Of a stretch of 64,000 nt of DNA, positions 27,397 to 39,905 are shown piece after piece. Position 1 is the first letter of the stretch; every line of letters begins with the position of its first letter. This DNA comes from Hippophae tibetana (lineage: Eukaryota; Streptophyta; Magnoliopsida; Rosales; Elaeagnaceae). The stretch lies in the NCBI GenBank assembly GCA_037013495.1, contig CM072806.1:7494001-7558000 (forward strand). The letters are read 5' to 3'. The position numbers were made by a program, and so were the translations under genes. Under the pieces are notes generated by a model. The model did no database searches. It worked only from the letters and a program-made list of their open reading frames with translations, and had not been told where the DNA came from.

Positions 27397-30095
27397 ATGA
27401 TAAAGGGTATAATTTTATTACCTATGGAGCAATCAAATCCAGTTGTTGTACAATCTGTTCAATCTGAAGGTGTTTTTAATGATAGAATTGTTCTTATTGA
27501 GACTAATTATGATGTTTGGTCTCAAATAATAGAAATGCATATTGCAGAGAGAGAAAAACTCTCTTATATTCATGACAAAAATTTACAACCAGAAAAAACA
27601 TCAAACAATTATAACAAGTGGTATGTAGAAAATCAAAAAGTGAAGATATGGATACTTATGTCAATGAATCTAAAAATCATGAAGCGATATTTACGCATAC
27701 CTATTACTCTTGAAATTTGGGGTGCTTTGGCAAAAGCATTCTATGATGGAAGTGACGAATTACATGTATTTGTCTTAAACCAAAAAGCTTTTACTTCTAG
27801 ACAAAATGGAAAATCACTTTCAGAGTATTATTGAGAGTTGACTGAAATTTTTCGAGAGCTAGACCATCGTGATAAGGTGGTCATGAAAGACCCTCATGAT
27901 CTAATATCATATCAAGAGTCTGTTGAAAGACTAAGGATACATATTTTTCTTGTTGGATTAGATGATGAGTTTGAGCAGGTTCGTGGAGAAATTTTGCGAA
28001 AAGAAACTATCCTAGATTTAAAAGGTTGTTACTCCTTGATTCGATGGGAGGTAGTACGTCGAATCTCATTGAAGGAAAAATCTAGAGATGTTGACGCTTC
28101 TGCCATGATATCTAAAAATCGTTCTTTTTCCAATCAACAAGAATGAAAGGTGACTGATAAATCATCATTTAAATGTACCCATTGTCATCAAAAGGGTCAT
28201 ACAAAAGAACGATGTTTTGAATTGGTGGGATCACAACCGTGACTCTCAGAAGAAAAATCCACGACAGATGTCTACTGCCACCATTGCTGAAACAACAAAG
28301 GATCATGTTGCAACCTCCTCAGCACATGTTGGTAAGATGCTTAAAGTTTTTTCTCCTGTTTTTAATAATACATGGATAATTGATTCAGGTGCAACTGATC
28401 ATATAACATTCGATTCTAGACAAATCTCAAAATCATCCTTACACAAAACTGTTTGCACTGCCAATGGTAACACAACCCCAGTCATTGAGGAAAGATCTTT
28501 GTCTCTTACTAGTACTTTGAATTTAGACTCAGTACTAGTTGTTCCCTCTTTAGAGTATAACCTTATATCTATTTCTCAAATAACCACTACTTTATCTTGT
28601 TTTGCTATTTTTTGGCCTAACTTTTGTGTGTTCAAGGACATTCAAACAAAGCAAACGATTGGTCGTGGTGTTAGGCAAGGAAACCTGTATTATTTGGACT
28701 TGGATTCAACAAATCATGCATTGGTAGCAACTGGATCTAACAAGGATGAATCAAATATATGGCTATGGCATAGGAGATTGGGTCATGCGTCTTTTGGATA
28801 TTTAAAGAAAATATTTTCAAGTTTATTTTTGAGCTTAGATCTTTCTACTTTAAAGTGTGATGTATGTGAACTAGCAAAAAGTCATCGTTCCTCATTTCCT
28901 GTAACCTTAAATAAAAGTCCATTTTCGTTTATAGTTATACATTCTGATGTATGCGGTCCTTCCAAAGTCTCTACGTTGGGAGGATCATGTTGATTTTTTA
29001 CATTTATTGATGATTTTAGTAGAATGACTTGGGTCTTTTTAATGAAATCTAGAAGTGAGGTAAACGTCTTATTAGAAAATTTCATAAAATGGTTCGTACT
29101 CAATATAAAACACAGATTTAGGTTCTAAGAAGTGACAATGGAGGAGAATATAAAAGTTTTAAGCTTTAAGAATATCTTCAATCAGAAGGCATTATTCATC
29201 AAACTACTTGTGTTGATACACCTCAACAAAATGGAGTTGCAGAAAGAAAAAATCGACACTTGTTGGAAGTTATTCGTGCCTCATTGATCGAAGCTAATAT
29301 GTCATCATCTTATTGGGAAAAGCACTTACTTTTGCTGCATATTTGATCAATCGGGTATCTTTCAGTCCTATTAACTTCCAAACACCACTACAAGCCATCA
29401 CTGAAGCAATTGTTGCACCAAATGTTCCCAATTTATCTCCTCATGTCTTTGGTTGTGTGGCATTTGTACACTTACATAAACAACAACGTAGCAAGTTGGA
29501 TCCACGAGCAATACATTGTGTTTTTATGGGATATGTCATACAACAAAAAATGTATCGTTGTTATCATCCTCCTACAAAACAAATGATTACTACTATGAAT
29601 GTTATTTTTCATAAAGATACAATGTATTTCTCCTATATACCTGAATTTCAGGGGGAGTACAACCATGCTGAAATTCAAACCCTTACATATAAATTGTTTC
29701 CTTATGAAGAAAGACAAATTATATGTGAGGAAAATACAAATAACTTGAATTCAGATGGTAATAACTCTCAATATGGAAAAGATTCAAGGGAAATGAAATC
29801 AAGTCTTCATCAACTTCAAGATCATCGAACAAGTTCCTTACTACTACTAAGTGAGTACGAGTTTTCTTCTCCACAAGCTGGTGATATACCTAACCAATCG
29901 TTTGTAGAGGATGTTCCAACTATTGAACCAGCCAGAAAAATACTTTCATCACGTCCTAACAGAGGTATTCTTAAAGCCATGTATGAACCTGAGATTTCTA
30001 GTAAAGTCAAATATCCCATGAGTAATTATATGTCTAAACATCGTTTGTCAAAATCAAACGTATCATTTGTGAATCAATTATCTGCTGTAGTTTAA
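27397..30095 (+). pseudogene. Copia gag-protease-integrase remnant
   Basis: Likely start MEQSNPVVVQSV at 27424. Gag (UBN2/Retrotran_gag type) runs to about 28.2 kb with TLEIWGALAKAFYDGSDE and the CCHC knuckle CTHCHQKGHTKERC (about 28,175-28,216). Protease has WIIDSGATDHIT (about 28.37-28.41 kb). The integrase finger has WHRRLGHASFGYLKK and CDVCELAKSHR. The integrase core keeps IHSDVCGP, RSDNGGEYKS and [15 protein letters not shown], so the acidic triad is visible. The frame is broken by stops at 27832, 28144, 28991, about 29119 and about 29168, and by frameshifts near 28.22 and 29.32 kb. Translation ends near 30095 before RT. Inactive. Confidence 0.9.
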
Positions 30096-31519
30096 CTTAA
30101 AATAACTAGAAGTGTTATTTTGTGAAAATATTAAGGCATATTGTATTGCAAAAAAATAATTTATTATAACATACACCTATAAAACATAGATGGCCATTTT
30201 ACGAGAGATTGTGTTTTAAAGAAGCGTGAAATCCAATATTGAACATCTATCATATTTGTTAACAAAACTCTTGATGTTATATGTCTATGAATTTGAGTAT
30301 TAAATTTTAGATTGAATATACACGTGTAAGGTTCTAGTTAATTATGTAAATATAAAATTGTAATTATTTTTAAATTAATTATTAAAAAATTAGTATAGAA
30401 TAATTATAACAAAATTAAATAAATTAAAATGTGTTTAATAACTTATATATCAGATAAAGTTATAGATTATGTTTAAATTTTATATTGACAATAAGAACAT
30501 GTAGCATATATAATAATCTAGTAAAAAAATATTAATTTAAATTTTTTGTAATAAATGTTAAATTAATTTAAAAGTGATTTGAATTATAAGTGAAATGTGA
30601 TTAATAAGAGTTACAATGTTTATAAATTTAGTTTGTAGATTTAGATCGTATAAATTTTAAAAAATATATATATATATATAATAAGTTGATTGGTTATTAT
30701 TATTATTTATAAAAAAAAACGCTAACTATATAACGGTCCTAAAAGAGAGTACAGCCTGAATTGTCGTGGCTTCCCGAGAGAAACTAATTGCATGACTGCT
30801 TTTTTATACAGCACGTGATTTGTGCACATGATTTAGGAAGCTCTAGCTAGTTATTCATTAATTCAATAATCACACGTATTGGGAGAAGAAACATGCATTC
30901 CCAGTACGATTACAAAATAAATAGTGATATATGATGTGAGTGGAAATGTTTTTTTATTAAGGGAATATTAATATAACAAATTTATGAAATTTTAATATTT
31001 AAATAATATTAATTATTAAGTAATGTAATTGAAATAAAATTTATTTTTTATTATAAATTTCTTTAGGAAGTTGCCTCTTGTTGAATCATCATATTTTATT
31101 ATTCTTCGAAAACATAATGGTTAATTAATTGATCCAAATAAAAAGATAATAAATCAACTAGGTAAGGTGACCTGGTCATCTGTGATTTTGTAATAATGAT
31201 TTTTTTTCATGTAATAATGAATTAAATATCTTTTAAAAGTTTCTTTTTCTTATTCTTTTTATAGATAATATCTTTTTTTCTTCCTTTTATTGATAATATC
31301 TTTTAAAAACCGAAAAATTATTATTGGTCTACTGTTCTATCTATATAATGCACCAATGGCAACCATTATATACCATTTTTTCCTATATCAAACAATACGC
31401 AATTGTTTTAATTTGTAAATTTAAACGATATAGATAAAATTTAGCTAGCTGTTAGAAGATATTAACGTGTTGTAATTGGTATATACCATAATTTGATTGA
31501 TTTACAATCAATAATCTGC
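30096..31519. other. AT-rich spacer
   Basis: No gene seen. It contains AT dinucleotide tracts (about 30,664-30,680) and a short less AT-rich patch at about 30.72-30.91 kb with CACGTGATTTG, without coding potential. The missing 3' half of the preceding copia element was not found here. Confidence 0.6.
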
Positions 31520-34500
31520 CTATAATAATTATATAATTTAAATTAAATCATATGATATATATATATATATATATGAATATGATATATTATCATTTTAGAT
31601 ACAGTTTTTATTATTTTATTAAGTTTAAGTTTTTATGTTAATTACACAAAAATTGACTTAGATATTAGAGTGAATTTGGCACAATTTGGTATCTTTGTTC
31701 CTTGTTTTACAGATCTAAACTTTAGTGAAAGTGAAAAATATGATGAGTAAAAATTGGCTTCATCAGTGTCGTTTATTGAAAAGAAATTTTGTATTCTAAT
31801 TGACTTAAACTAACGAATAATTCAAAAACATTCATCTTGTTCTTCATCACTTCTTCCACAAGAAGTTCTTCGTTCTGAAAACAAAAACAATTAGATCATG
31901 AGTTTGGAAGGTGTTAAATATATCTAAGTCAATCTTGTAAGAAATTTTTGAGGAAATGCAACTCTCATCGTGGAAAGAAATACCATAAATAGGAAGCAGA
32001 AACTAAAGGAGCCCAATGTCATCACTAGAATGACTCATTTGAAAGAAATATTTTAGGAAATACTTCATAAACTTCCTCCATTCTAGGATCAATCACCGTT
32101 CCCACAAATTTCAATGCAACATCTTCTAATGCCCAACGCTCTTGCAACAACTCGTAACAATGTAATGACCCACATGTGAGTTATAGTAAAGGATACAATG
32201 TTGACGAGACATGTATATATCGACTAATACACTATCACTTAGGACCTTATGTCCCCTTAGCCAACCAAGGGTTTGGTCAGCCACTTGTTATTATCTATCC
32301 AATGGTAATTCACTCAAGTGCCACCAATCTTGGCAATGATATTCACCTTGGGCTTGGCGTTTGTCCTGCGTGCAATCATCACATCTATATTTGCTATAGA
32401 AATATCCATCTAAACTTAAGGGACCTTATCATGGCTAGACATCGGGCACACTTAGGTCGTGATAGTTATGCTCAAGATTATAATAATGGCCCTCAAGAGC
32501 CCAACATCTATTAGATATAGTCGAGCTACTAGTCCAATAGATGGAAATGAAGTTGAATGATCGAAGCACAATCAATAAGTTGAGAGAGTCAATAATAATC
32601 CCATTCAATCAAGAAGAAAAAGGGTTATGCAAAGCAGTGTAAAATTCTAGATTATTGTAGGAGTGGAGATCCATTAGACCATCTTGAAGCCTTCTAGTAT
32701 AGAATGGATTAACATGATTATAATAATACAATTATATGTAGAGCCATCCCTTTGACTTTTAAGGATAAGGCTAGACTTTAGTGTAGACCTTTGAAGCTAG
32801 GAACTATTAGCAACTTCTCTTAGTTTAGTGGACTATTCTTGACACAATTATTTGTCAAAAGAAGATTGCCAAGACTATAGCATACCTGATGGCTATCAAG
32901 CAAAGAAAAGATCAGCCGCTTAGATACTTCTTTGGCAGATTCAACAATGAGAAAATTCAATGGAGGATTGTTTTGATGGCTTCACTATGGGCACTCTGTA
33001 TCACGACCTTAAGCAACGTGTGCTTTGGTATTGATTCGCTAGGAGGCCCATAATGCCCGACAAAAATGATGTCTAATTTATCAACTCCTACATCAACAAT
33101 GAAGAGATAATACACCAAATAAAAGAAGCTGGGAATCAAGAACTATAAAGTAGCTTGAAATGTAAGGGTAATTAGCCATAATGAAAAGTGATCCAAAATG
33201 TACTTTAAAAGTTTTGATCAACCAAGGAAACTAGACAATAATTGTTCGGGGTAGAATTTAAAAAGTTCACTATTCTCTCTACCAATGGAAGATATTATTA
33301 TATAGATCCAGGTTATTAGACTTCTTAAAGGGTAATCCTAACTAGAGTAACCATAATATGTATTTTAGGTTCAATAGAGACTACAAATACTTTATAAATG
33401 ATTGTAAGGAACTTAAAAAAGAATTGGAATAACTATATCTATAAAGGATACTTCAAAGAAGTTATCTAGGAAATATAACTAAACATCATCCAATAATAGA
33501 ATATAACTTTTTGAAGTTTGTTAAACCTCTAAAAGGTATCACTAGAAATTGCCAACATTATAAAGAAGTATAAGGTTATGTTGGATCAAAAATACTTGTT
33601 TGATTGGATTTATTATTTTGTCATCCTACCACAACACATTGAGAACTAAACTTACATCATGAAAAAATAATTATCATCGGGATGCACTTCTATGCATCTA
33701 GAAAAAATATTATAGAGATGTACTTCCATGCATCAAAAATAATGTCGACAATGTGTACTTCACCACTTCCACAGATCCAATCTTCGCACGAACCAAGTGA
33801 TGAGTACCCGATCGTCCGGCCAAAGCAAATGGTTACTACATAACATGGGATCCATGATAGTATCCATTATAATATTCCTCAATATAACTCATGCTTGTAT
33901 CAAACTTGTATGGAAGACTGGACCAATTAGCTCCAAACATAGTGAAGTAAGAAGACAACATATACTCAACACTATAAACGATGTCAAACTAGGATTAAGA
34001 AATGATTGTCACAAGGCTGGCACCTAGGAAACATTATTTGCTTTCATATGTCTACCAAGCAATGTGATTGGGATATCAATTTGCAACAAGGTAAACCAAA
34101 GTAAACCAACTAACACTTAAAAATCCTATATGTAAGGAAATTAGAGGTCGAGTGTATGAAGATGACACACCGCCACATCGATAGGATAGCACCTACCAAC
34201 AACCAATTGCCCATGTCATGGTCAACCAATTGACCAAAGAAACAACCACCCAAATAAACAATCATCGATCTATCACTATTCAATTAGTCACTACTTATGT
34301 TAATGTTGAATTATTTTAGTTATATTTCAAAATCTTATTATGAAATATCAAAGATTGTCGTTAGAAAGCTTATGGTCTTATTAGTGCATAATCAACAATT
34401 ATTTTAAATTAAATCATACAACACATTCATAAAATATAATTGTAATATAATAAATATCTTATTTATTTAATATTATAAAAAGATATTATTAAATATGAAA

Positions 34501-34750
34501 AAATATTTAATATTTGAATAATATTTCATGAAAAGATAATATCTCTTAACATGTGACCTATAAAGAGACTCATATCCTACCATTCTAACTATATTCTATT
34601 ATTTTATTAAATTTTAGTTTTTTATGACAATTACAAAAAAATTAGCTTAGACATTTGAGTGGATTTATACCATATATTGTATCTATCCCTTGTTTTGTAG
34701 GATTTAAACTTGAACAAAGGCTAAAAGCACATCAAGTAGAAATTTGATTT
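31520..34750 (+). mobile_element. Degenerate Ty3/gypsy retrotransposon, internally deleted
   Basis: Two diverged direct repeats bracket a gypsy gag remnant. The segment near 31.60-31.75 kb (TTATTTTATTAAGTTTAAGTT ... ACTTAGATATTAGAGTGAAT ... TCCTTGTTTTACAGATCTAAAC) matches 34.59-34.74 kb (ATTTTATTAAATTTTAGTTT ... CTTAGACATTTGAGTGGATT ... CCCTTGTTTTGTAGGATTTAAAC). This resembles the LTR 3' end common in plant gypsy elements. Just after the first copy, AATTGGCTTCATCAGTGTCG (near 31.75 kb) looks like a mutated primer site of the ATTGGCGCC type. No protease, RT or integrase is recognisable, so most of pol is missing. Outer boundaries are approximate. Confidence 0.65.
32560..33440 (+). pseudogene. 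Ty3/gypsy gag remnant
   Basis: Across frameshifts the plus strand gives the plant gypsy gag core: a GDPLDHLEAF-like start (about 32.66 kb), AMCRAIPLTFKDKAR-like and SNFSQFSGLFLTQ-like stretches, TIAYLMAIKQRKDQPLRYFF-like (32.87-32.93 kb), RFNNEKIQW, a segment resembling GLKQRVLWY, and further on FNRDYKYF followed by LKKELE. The order and spacing fit the retrotransposon gag domain. Several stops and frameshifts make it non-functional. Confidence 0.7.
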
Positions 34751-35638
34751 AGCAATATCACGAACCACTCCTTATGATTAGTGAGTACCATTTTCATATT
34801 AGAACGGTAATAGAAATAAAAAGTTGGATATATTATCACAATATATTATGTTAATATTATTAACATAAGAATAAATTATTAATAATAAATTTATATAATA
34901 GTGATAATATTAATCGTATAATTAATAATAAATAATAATAATAATATCAATTACTAGTTATAATTTCGTAAGGTAGAGATTAGTTAGGAGTATTTTGTTT
35001 TTTAAGAAAAGGCGTGCTTATAACTTTTCATAAGGTAACAAGAAAAGGGTTTAGATTTGTTTTAAAAGTGATCAGAGTATAATACTAATTTTTGGAGGAT
35101 GCGAAAGTTACATACAATGAACCTAATCATATTAAGAAAGTTTATTATGCCATTGAAAGTTGAAACCTGCGTGGTGCCTGGTCCCAAATCCTGAAAGATG
35201 GGCTTTTATTTGGAATCATGATTCCGATTCTGCTTTTCCATTGGAAGTACAATTAAATCATGGTTGCTTTAATTTTTTCCCCAAAAAAATCATGATTGCT
35301 TACTGTAACCATTTTACGACCGCTGATTATTTCTTTACTTTTGTGCGTCTTTTTCTAAAGACCCCATTTGCATTTTATTTTTCATTTGTAAAACATAAGA
35401 TATGAGTTAGGAGCAGGACCGCATTTGTATGAGTGGACTCATTCTTGATTTTACACCTTATGGGAGTGATGCGAAACAAAATAGACTTTCGGCTAAAATC
35501 CTCTTTTGTCAATAGCTATAAATCTTACAAGTGATTCCTTTTTCATCTTGACTGAATTAACCACAAACACAATTGTCAAAATGTTAATTATTAGATGCAT
35601 TTAGAGGTGTTAATTTGCAATTTCACTTAATATTCTTA
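34751..35638. other. Spacer between gypsy remnant and MITE
   Basis: AT-rich, with a moderately less AT-rich stretch around 35.15-35.45 kb that has an 81-codon open frame without recognisable similarity or splice context. I see no gene. Confidence 0.55.
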
Positions 35639-36622
35639 GGTGTCATTTGGTTCGTGAAATGAAATCGAAATCGAAATCACTTAATATTCTTAGGTTTCAT
35701 TTGGTTCGTGAAATGAAATCGAAATCGAAATCGAAATTAAATATAATGAAAAGGAAACAATGTTGTTTGGTTTGACCATTAGAATCAAGTTCGAAATTAG
35801 GATTACAGTGTTTGCTTTACCACTGAAATAGAATAAAAAAACTATAAATTACCTTAATACCCTTACATTTAGTAAAGTTTAAATAATGTCATTTAATTAC
35901 TATTTTTCGTCAGATAAAATACATTATTAAAATCATTATTTTTTTAAATAATTATTACTTAATTAAAAAATTTATATATTATTAAAATTATTATTTTTCT
36001 AAATAGGGTTTAGGGTTTTGAGGTTTGGGATTTGAGATTTAGGGTTTAGGGATTTAGGATTTGGGGTTTAGGGTTATATTTGTTGGTTAAGGTTTAGGGT
36101 TAAAATTATTATTTTTCTAAAAAGGATTTAGAGTTTAGGGTTTAGGATTTTGGGATTTGAGGTTTTGGGGTTTTGGGTTTTAGGATTTAGGGTTTTAGGA
36201 TTTAGGGTTTTGGGATTTAGGTTTTAGGGTTTAGGGATTTGGGATTTGAGGTTTTGGGGTTTTAGGGTTTTGGGTTTTAAGATTTAGGGTTTTAGGATTT
36301 AGGTTTTAGGGTTTAGGGATTTGGGGTTTAGGGATTTGAGGTTTAAGGTTTAGGGATTTAGGGTTTTAGGATTTGGATTTAAGATTTTGGGTTTTGGGAT
36401 TTGAGATTTGAGTTTAGGGTTATATTTGGGGTTAGGGTAAAATTGGGAAAAAAAAAATTTAGATGGGAATGGAATCATGATTCCTAAAGAGGGAGAATGA
36501 ATTGTGATTTCTTCTATTTAGTAATTGATTCTACTTTTGTCCCCCCATTCCGTCCAACCAAACACACAAAATAGAAGGAATCAATTCTGATTTCTTTTCA
36601 TTCACTACAACCAAACATCGCC
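35639..36622. mobile_element. PIF/Harbinger (Tourist)-like MITE
   Basis: The left end GGTGTCATTTGGTTCGTGAA and the inverted right end GGCGATGTTTGGTTGTAGTG form an imperfect terminal inverted repeat. They are flanked by TTA at 35636-35638 and TTA at 36623-36625, matching the 3-bp TWA duplications of the Harbinger superfamily. The left terminus with its flank is tandemly duplicated with a 54-bp period (second GG at 35693). The element is about 0.93-0.98 kb, has no transposase frame, and its centre is a degenerate telomere-like array. Subterminal GGAATCATGATTCC and TGTTTGGTT motifs also fit a MITE. Confidence 0.7.
36001..36435. repeat. Degenerate interstitial telomere-like TTTAGGG array
   Basis: About 430 bp of variants of the plant telomere unit TTTAGGG (GGTTTAGGGTTTTAGGATTT, GGGATTTGAGGTTTTGGGGT and similar), all in the same orientation. 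Exact TTTAGGG units are mixed with 6-8 base variants, so it is diverged rather than a fresh telomere fragment. It lies inside the MITE. Confidence 0.85.
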
Positions 36623-36625
36623 TTA

Positions 36626-37260
36626 AAGAAGACACTAAAAAATCTTTTTCACTCACTTAATTCAATTTTGTTTAAAATACAATCTTTCGTCCACGAGTTA
36701 ACATTGTTTTACTAAGTTTGTATGCTTTTAGATTTGTGTGACAATAACTTTTTATTTTGTTTTATTTTTTTCTATAATAAAGATTATTCATTATTTTTAA
36801 AATATATAATAATGTAGTATTGTATGTTAATAAAATTCAAAATTAATTCAATTTTATTTTTGAAAAAACAAATACTCATTGTAAAATAGAAAGATGATTA
36901 ATATGATTGATGATAAAGTATACTTTAATTTTATTAGTGATAAATATATTTTAAGAACAATGAATAATATCTCGTTACCAAATAGCTTAATAATAAATGT
37001 AATAACACATATTCTGTTAGATGTGAGTTTGTATTGATTGCAAAAAAATAGAGGTAAATTTTAAATATATCCTATAAAATATATAATTACAAACCCTTAT
37101 GTTTAAAATTATTGAAATATATATGTATTAAAGGGTATCTAGTTGGAGGTTTAAATAGATTTAAGTAGAATTGACCTTTAAAAATATATATTCTGGACCA
37201 AATTTGAGCCTAAACTATTCTTGCCACGAAAAACTATTGAGGGACTAATAAATAATACCC
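36626..37260. other. AT-rich spacer
   Basis: No gene or repeat recognised. It ends where the composition rises at the promoter of the small plus-strand gene. Confidence 0.6.
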
Positions 37261-37269
37261 ATTAGTATA

Positions 37270-37275
37270 TGGGCC
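37270..37275 (+). promoter_or_regulatory. Site II (TCP-type) element upstream of the small gene
   Basis: TGGGCC, the plant site II core found upstream of many housekeeping genes. It lies a few tens of bases before the probable leader exon and near GC-rich GGCCCG (37294-37299). Function is inferred from position only. Confidence 0.4.
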
Positions 37276-37289
37276 GATCCAGGAACAGA

Positions 37290-37456
37290 GCCCGGCCCGC
37301 ATTAGTGGCAGAAAAAAGAGAGGAGACTCAGTAATCGGTTCTTCTCGGTTCTCATGGTTTAGTTGATTACCACACTACTCTACCTCCAAAACTTCTAATC
37401 GCCTGCGCCGACAACATCAAGAGCCGTTTATCCTATTAATTGCTTTCGAGTTCCAA
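37290..37456 (+). other. Probable 5' leader exon of the 82-aa gene
   Basis: Less AT-rich sequence (GGAGACTCAGTAATCGGTTC ... GCCTGCGCCGACAACATC) ends at a good donor, TTCCAA then GTAAAC, at 37456/37457. The matching acceptor CAACTAG ends at 37608. The 5' limit is a guess. Confidence 0.5.
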
Positions 37457-37609
37457 GTAAACATTCAATCGTTCCCATTTCTTTATCTAAGTATCCAATC
37501 TTAGAAATTATGTTTCATCTCTAATATAAATAAAGAAGTTGTTCCACAATAATCGTTCTAAAATTGCTAAATTATCAATTATTTGTTCGAGTTCCCATTG
37601 TCAACTAGA

Positions 37610-38934
37610 ATGGATCCCAGGCACTGTGGAGATGTATTGAAGTAAGCTTTCTTTCATTAAATTTCTTTTTTCTTTCGTTTTTTTGTCCATAACTGCTTTC
37701 TCTTATTCGAGGTTACGCTTCCTTGTGGTATTTTTAACTTGATTCATTTTATTAGTTTTTTTTTCTTTTTCTGAATGAAGGCATTTGGAGAAGCAGAACG
37801 AGCTCCTTATGGAAACCTATAGATCAACGTCGCATGAATTGCATAAACTCCAGGTTTTTCGTTAATCCCAGTTTAATTTTTATTTTAATTGTCAAAATAT
37901 ATATTTTTACCTTCTGAATTTTGATATCTAATGTTTATGTTTACTGTTTTGCTATGTTTGTGCATTCGCTATTGAGTAGAAGTCTTGGGTTTGTTTAACA
38001 CTTCAATTTTTAAATGATGCCAGTTTTTATTTTCTTTTAAAAAGCTTAAAAAGGGAGAATAAAAAATTGGCGGTTTAATTTTGCATTCTTATAATGCTTG
38101 AATCAGCTTCTCATTTCAGCTACATGTCTATGCTTTATGCTCGTTTAGTGTATGGTGTTTTGCTTCTAATGGAATTTGTGCTTTTGAATATATTTTGTTC
38201 CACTATCGTGTTAGAATTTTCAAACTGGCTGTGATTGTGTCTGATAATTATGTTTTATAAAATTGGGATGAGAGTGAGACATTCACTAGGTTAAACTTGT
38301 ATGAACTTCCAAGTGATAATTTGAGTAAAAGGGTAGGGTCCAAGTCCAAGGGTATGCCAAGAGGGAAGGACAATGATGGGATGGGTAAATTGATTTATCT
38401 GTCCATTAAAAAAAAGGTTTTTGGCTTTTTCAGACCTTGTATTCATATTACAAGTACTTCATGCAATACTTGCTTCCACTTATAAGTTGAAAGGGGTCCA
38501 TGCTAAAACTATGTTCACCGCTGACAGGTAGAGGAAGAAATGCTAATGCGCAAGTTCTACGAAATCATGTCTGCTCATGGTAAAGTTAAAAGGGTATGTT
38601 TGTTCTGTTGGAGGCTATGTTTTGAATTGCCTCATTCTAGTCATTTATATTGTTGCTTTGTTATCTCTAACATTTGTGAATAATGTTATCGATGACAATA
38701 TTGTTTGATTGCCTCCACTTTCTATTAGATTCAAGTTTATTTTCTTGCTTACCTTTTGCAAGAATAAATGGTTTGGTTTCTTAGTAATAATTGTGTTTGT
38801 TTATTTGTTTGCTACGCCTTTTTCTATTAATGTTTCTGACATTAACCTCGATACAGATTGAGTATGATAGCAATGTCTCTGGCGATGGCAATACTGGAGA
38901 TTCTTCAGCTTTAGTTGTTGCAAACTTGCAATGA
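37610..38934 (+). CDS. Small conserved-looking protein of unknown function (82 aa, 4 coding exons)
   Basis: Coding exons 37610-37641, 37781-37853, 38528-38593 and 38857-38934 join in phase with GT-AG introns to give 82 aa, ending TGA. A non-coding leader exon probably ends at 37456 (CCAA then GTAAAC) and its acceptor (CAACTAG) lies one base before the ATG. The start is MDPRHCGDVLKHLEKQ. Residues about 10-57 are rich in Leu/Glu/Lys with heptad-like spacing (HLEKQNELLMETY, KLQVEEEMLMRKF), suggesting one or two amphipathic helices or a coiled coil. The C-terminus is acidic, Gly/Ser-rich and probably disordered. There is no signal peptide or membrane segment. I do not recognise the family. Four clean exon joins and a site II promoter element argue that it is real and probably broadly expressed. 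Confidence 0.8.
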
Positions 38935-39905
38935 TGAACAATGCATAATAGTTTCTTTATCTTTTATTTCTCATTTCCCTCATATAGTGTAGATATCATT
39001 TCTCAAGTTTATTAAAAGAATAGACAAGTGTTTCTAGGATTCTTCACCTTCACGTTCCTTAGCTCCTCTAAAACGATCTTTCTGTAAACAGTGAATTTTT
39101 GCAGATTATTATTATTGTTCTTTTATCATAAAATAGCCTCTGAATTTTTTAGTGCCTCTGAATATTTATTAATTCGTGATGTTTAGAGCCAAAACGAAGT
39201 TGCAGATGATCATAAATAGCCTTTTAACCTCTTTGATTTATTGGAGGCAAAACGAAGTTTAATGTTGTGAAAGCGAACTATATTTTTCAGCATCAATACC
39301 TACATTTGGGTTTAGTATCCTAGAGTTATCCATGTTAATATATCGGCATCTTTTTATGGTACCAGACCTCCTACATTTCATATTGAAATTTCCCATGTAA
39401 CTAGAGGTGGATGTATAGGCACGTGTATTACTTAACGCTTAATAAATAAAATTTTGTACATAATATTTATGAAATTATGAATAAAGTTTAAGTTTTTAAT
39501 ACTCTATGTTTGAGATAAATTCAACAAATTGAAGATATTTTTTCAAAATGAGATACATATAAAACCCGCACCCTATCTTTTTTGCGAAAAACTATCTACC
39601 TAAGGAAGAAGAGTACATCTAGTACAGGAAATAATTTTAAATTCCAACTAATTAAAGCCTTCACAAGTTTAATGAAGAACATCTACCCAACTAATGCAGA
39701 ACGCAATTACATACTGATAATGTCAAACGAGTCATCTTTATTTTGTGCGTGCTAAATAACTAAGATGAACAAAATAACATTCGCATTAACATAATGAATA
39801 ACTAGCAGTCAAAGGTAAGTAGAACAAAATTACTTAGAATCATAATCTCTATATTAAGTTTACCATATCAACCATCAGTACTAACAGCCACCCACAAAGC
39901 TATCT
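38935..39905. other. 3' flanks of two converging genes
   Basis: The region lies between the stop of the plus-strand 82-aa gene (38934) and the stop of the minus-strand GH17-like/X8 gene (39906), so it should hold both 3' UTRs. No further gene is seen. Confidence 0.6.

Larger units (their letters stand above)
26571..30095 (+). mobile_element. 5' part of a Ty1/copia retrotransposon, truncated before RT
   Basis: It starts with a short LTR (26571-26682), a primer-binding site (26683-26694), a GC-rich leader (about 26.92-27.19 kb, with repeated GGTTCGGCTCGG-type motifs) and gag-pol from 27424. The pol reading stops soon after the integrase C-terminal region, where SKVKYPMSNYMS would normally lead into reverse transcriptase. 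RT, RNase H and the 3' LTR are absent and the sequence becomes AT-rich spacer after about 30.1 kb. It is the best preserved retroelement in the window. Confidence 0.88.

Noticed and set aside
32176..32514. 112-aa open frame
   Set aside because: It lies inside the gypsy remnant upstream of gag and shows no recognisable domain; probably retroelement leader or chance.
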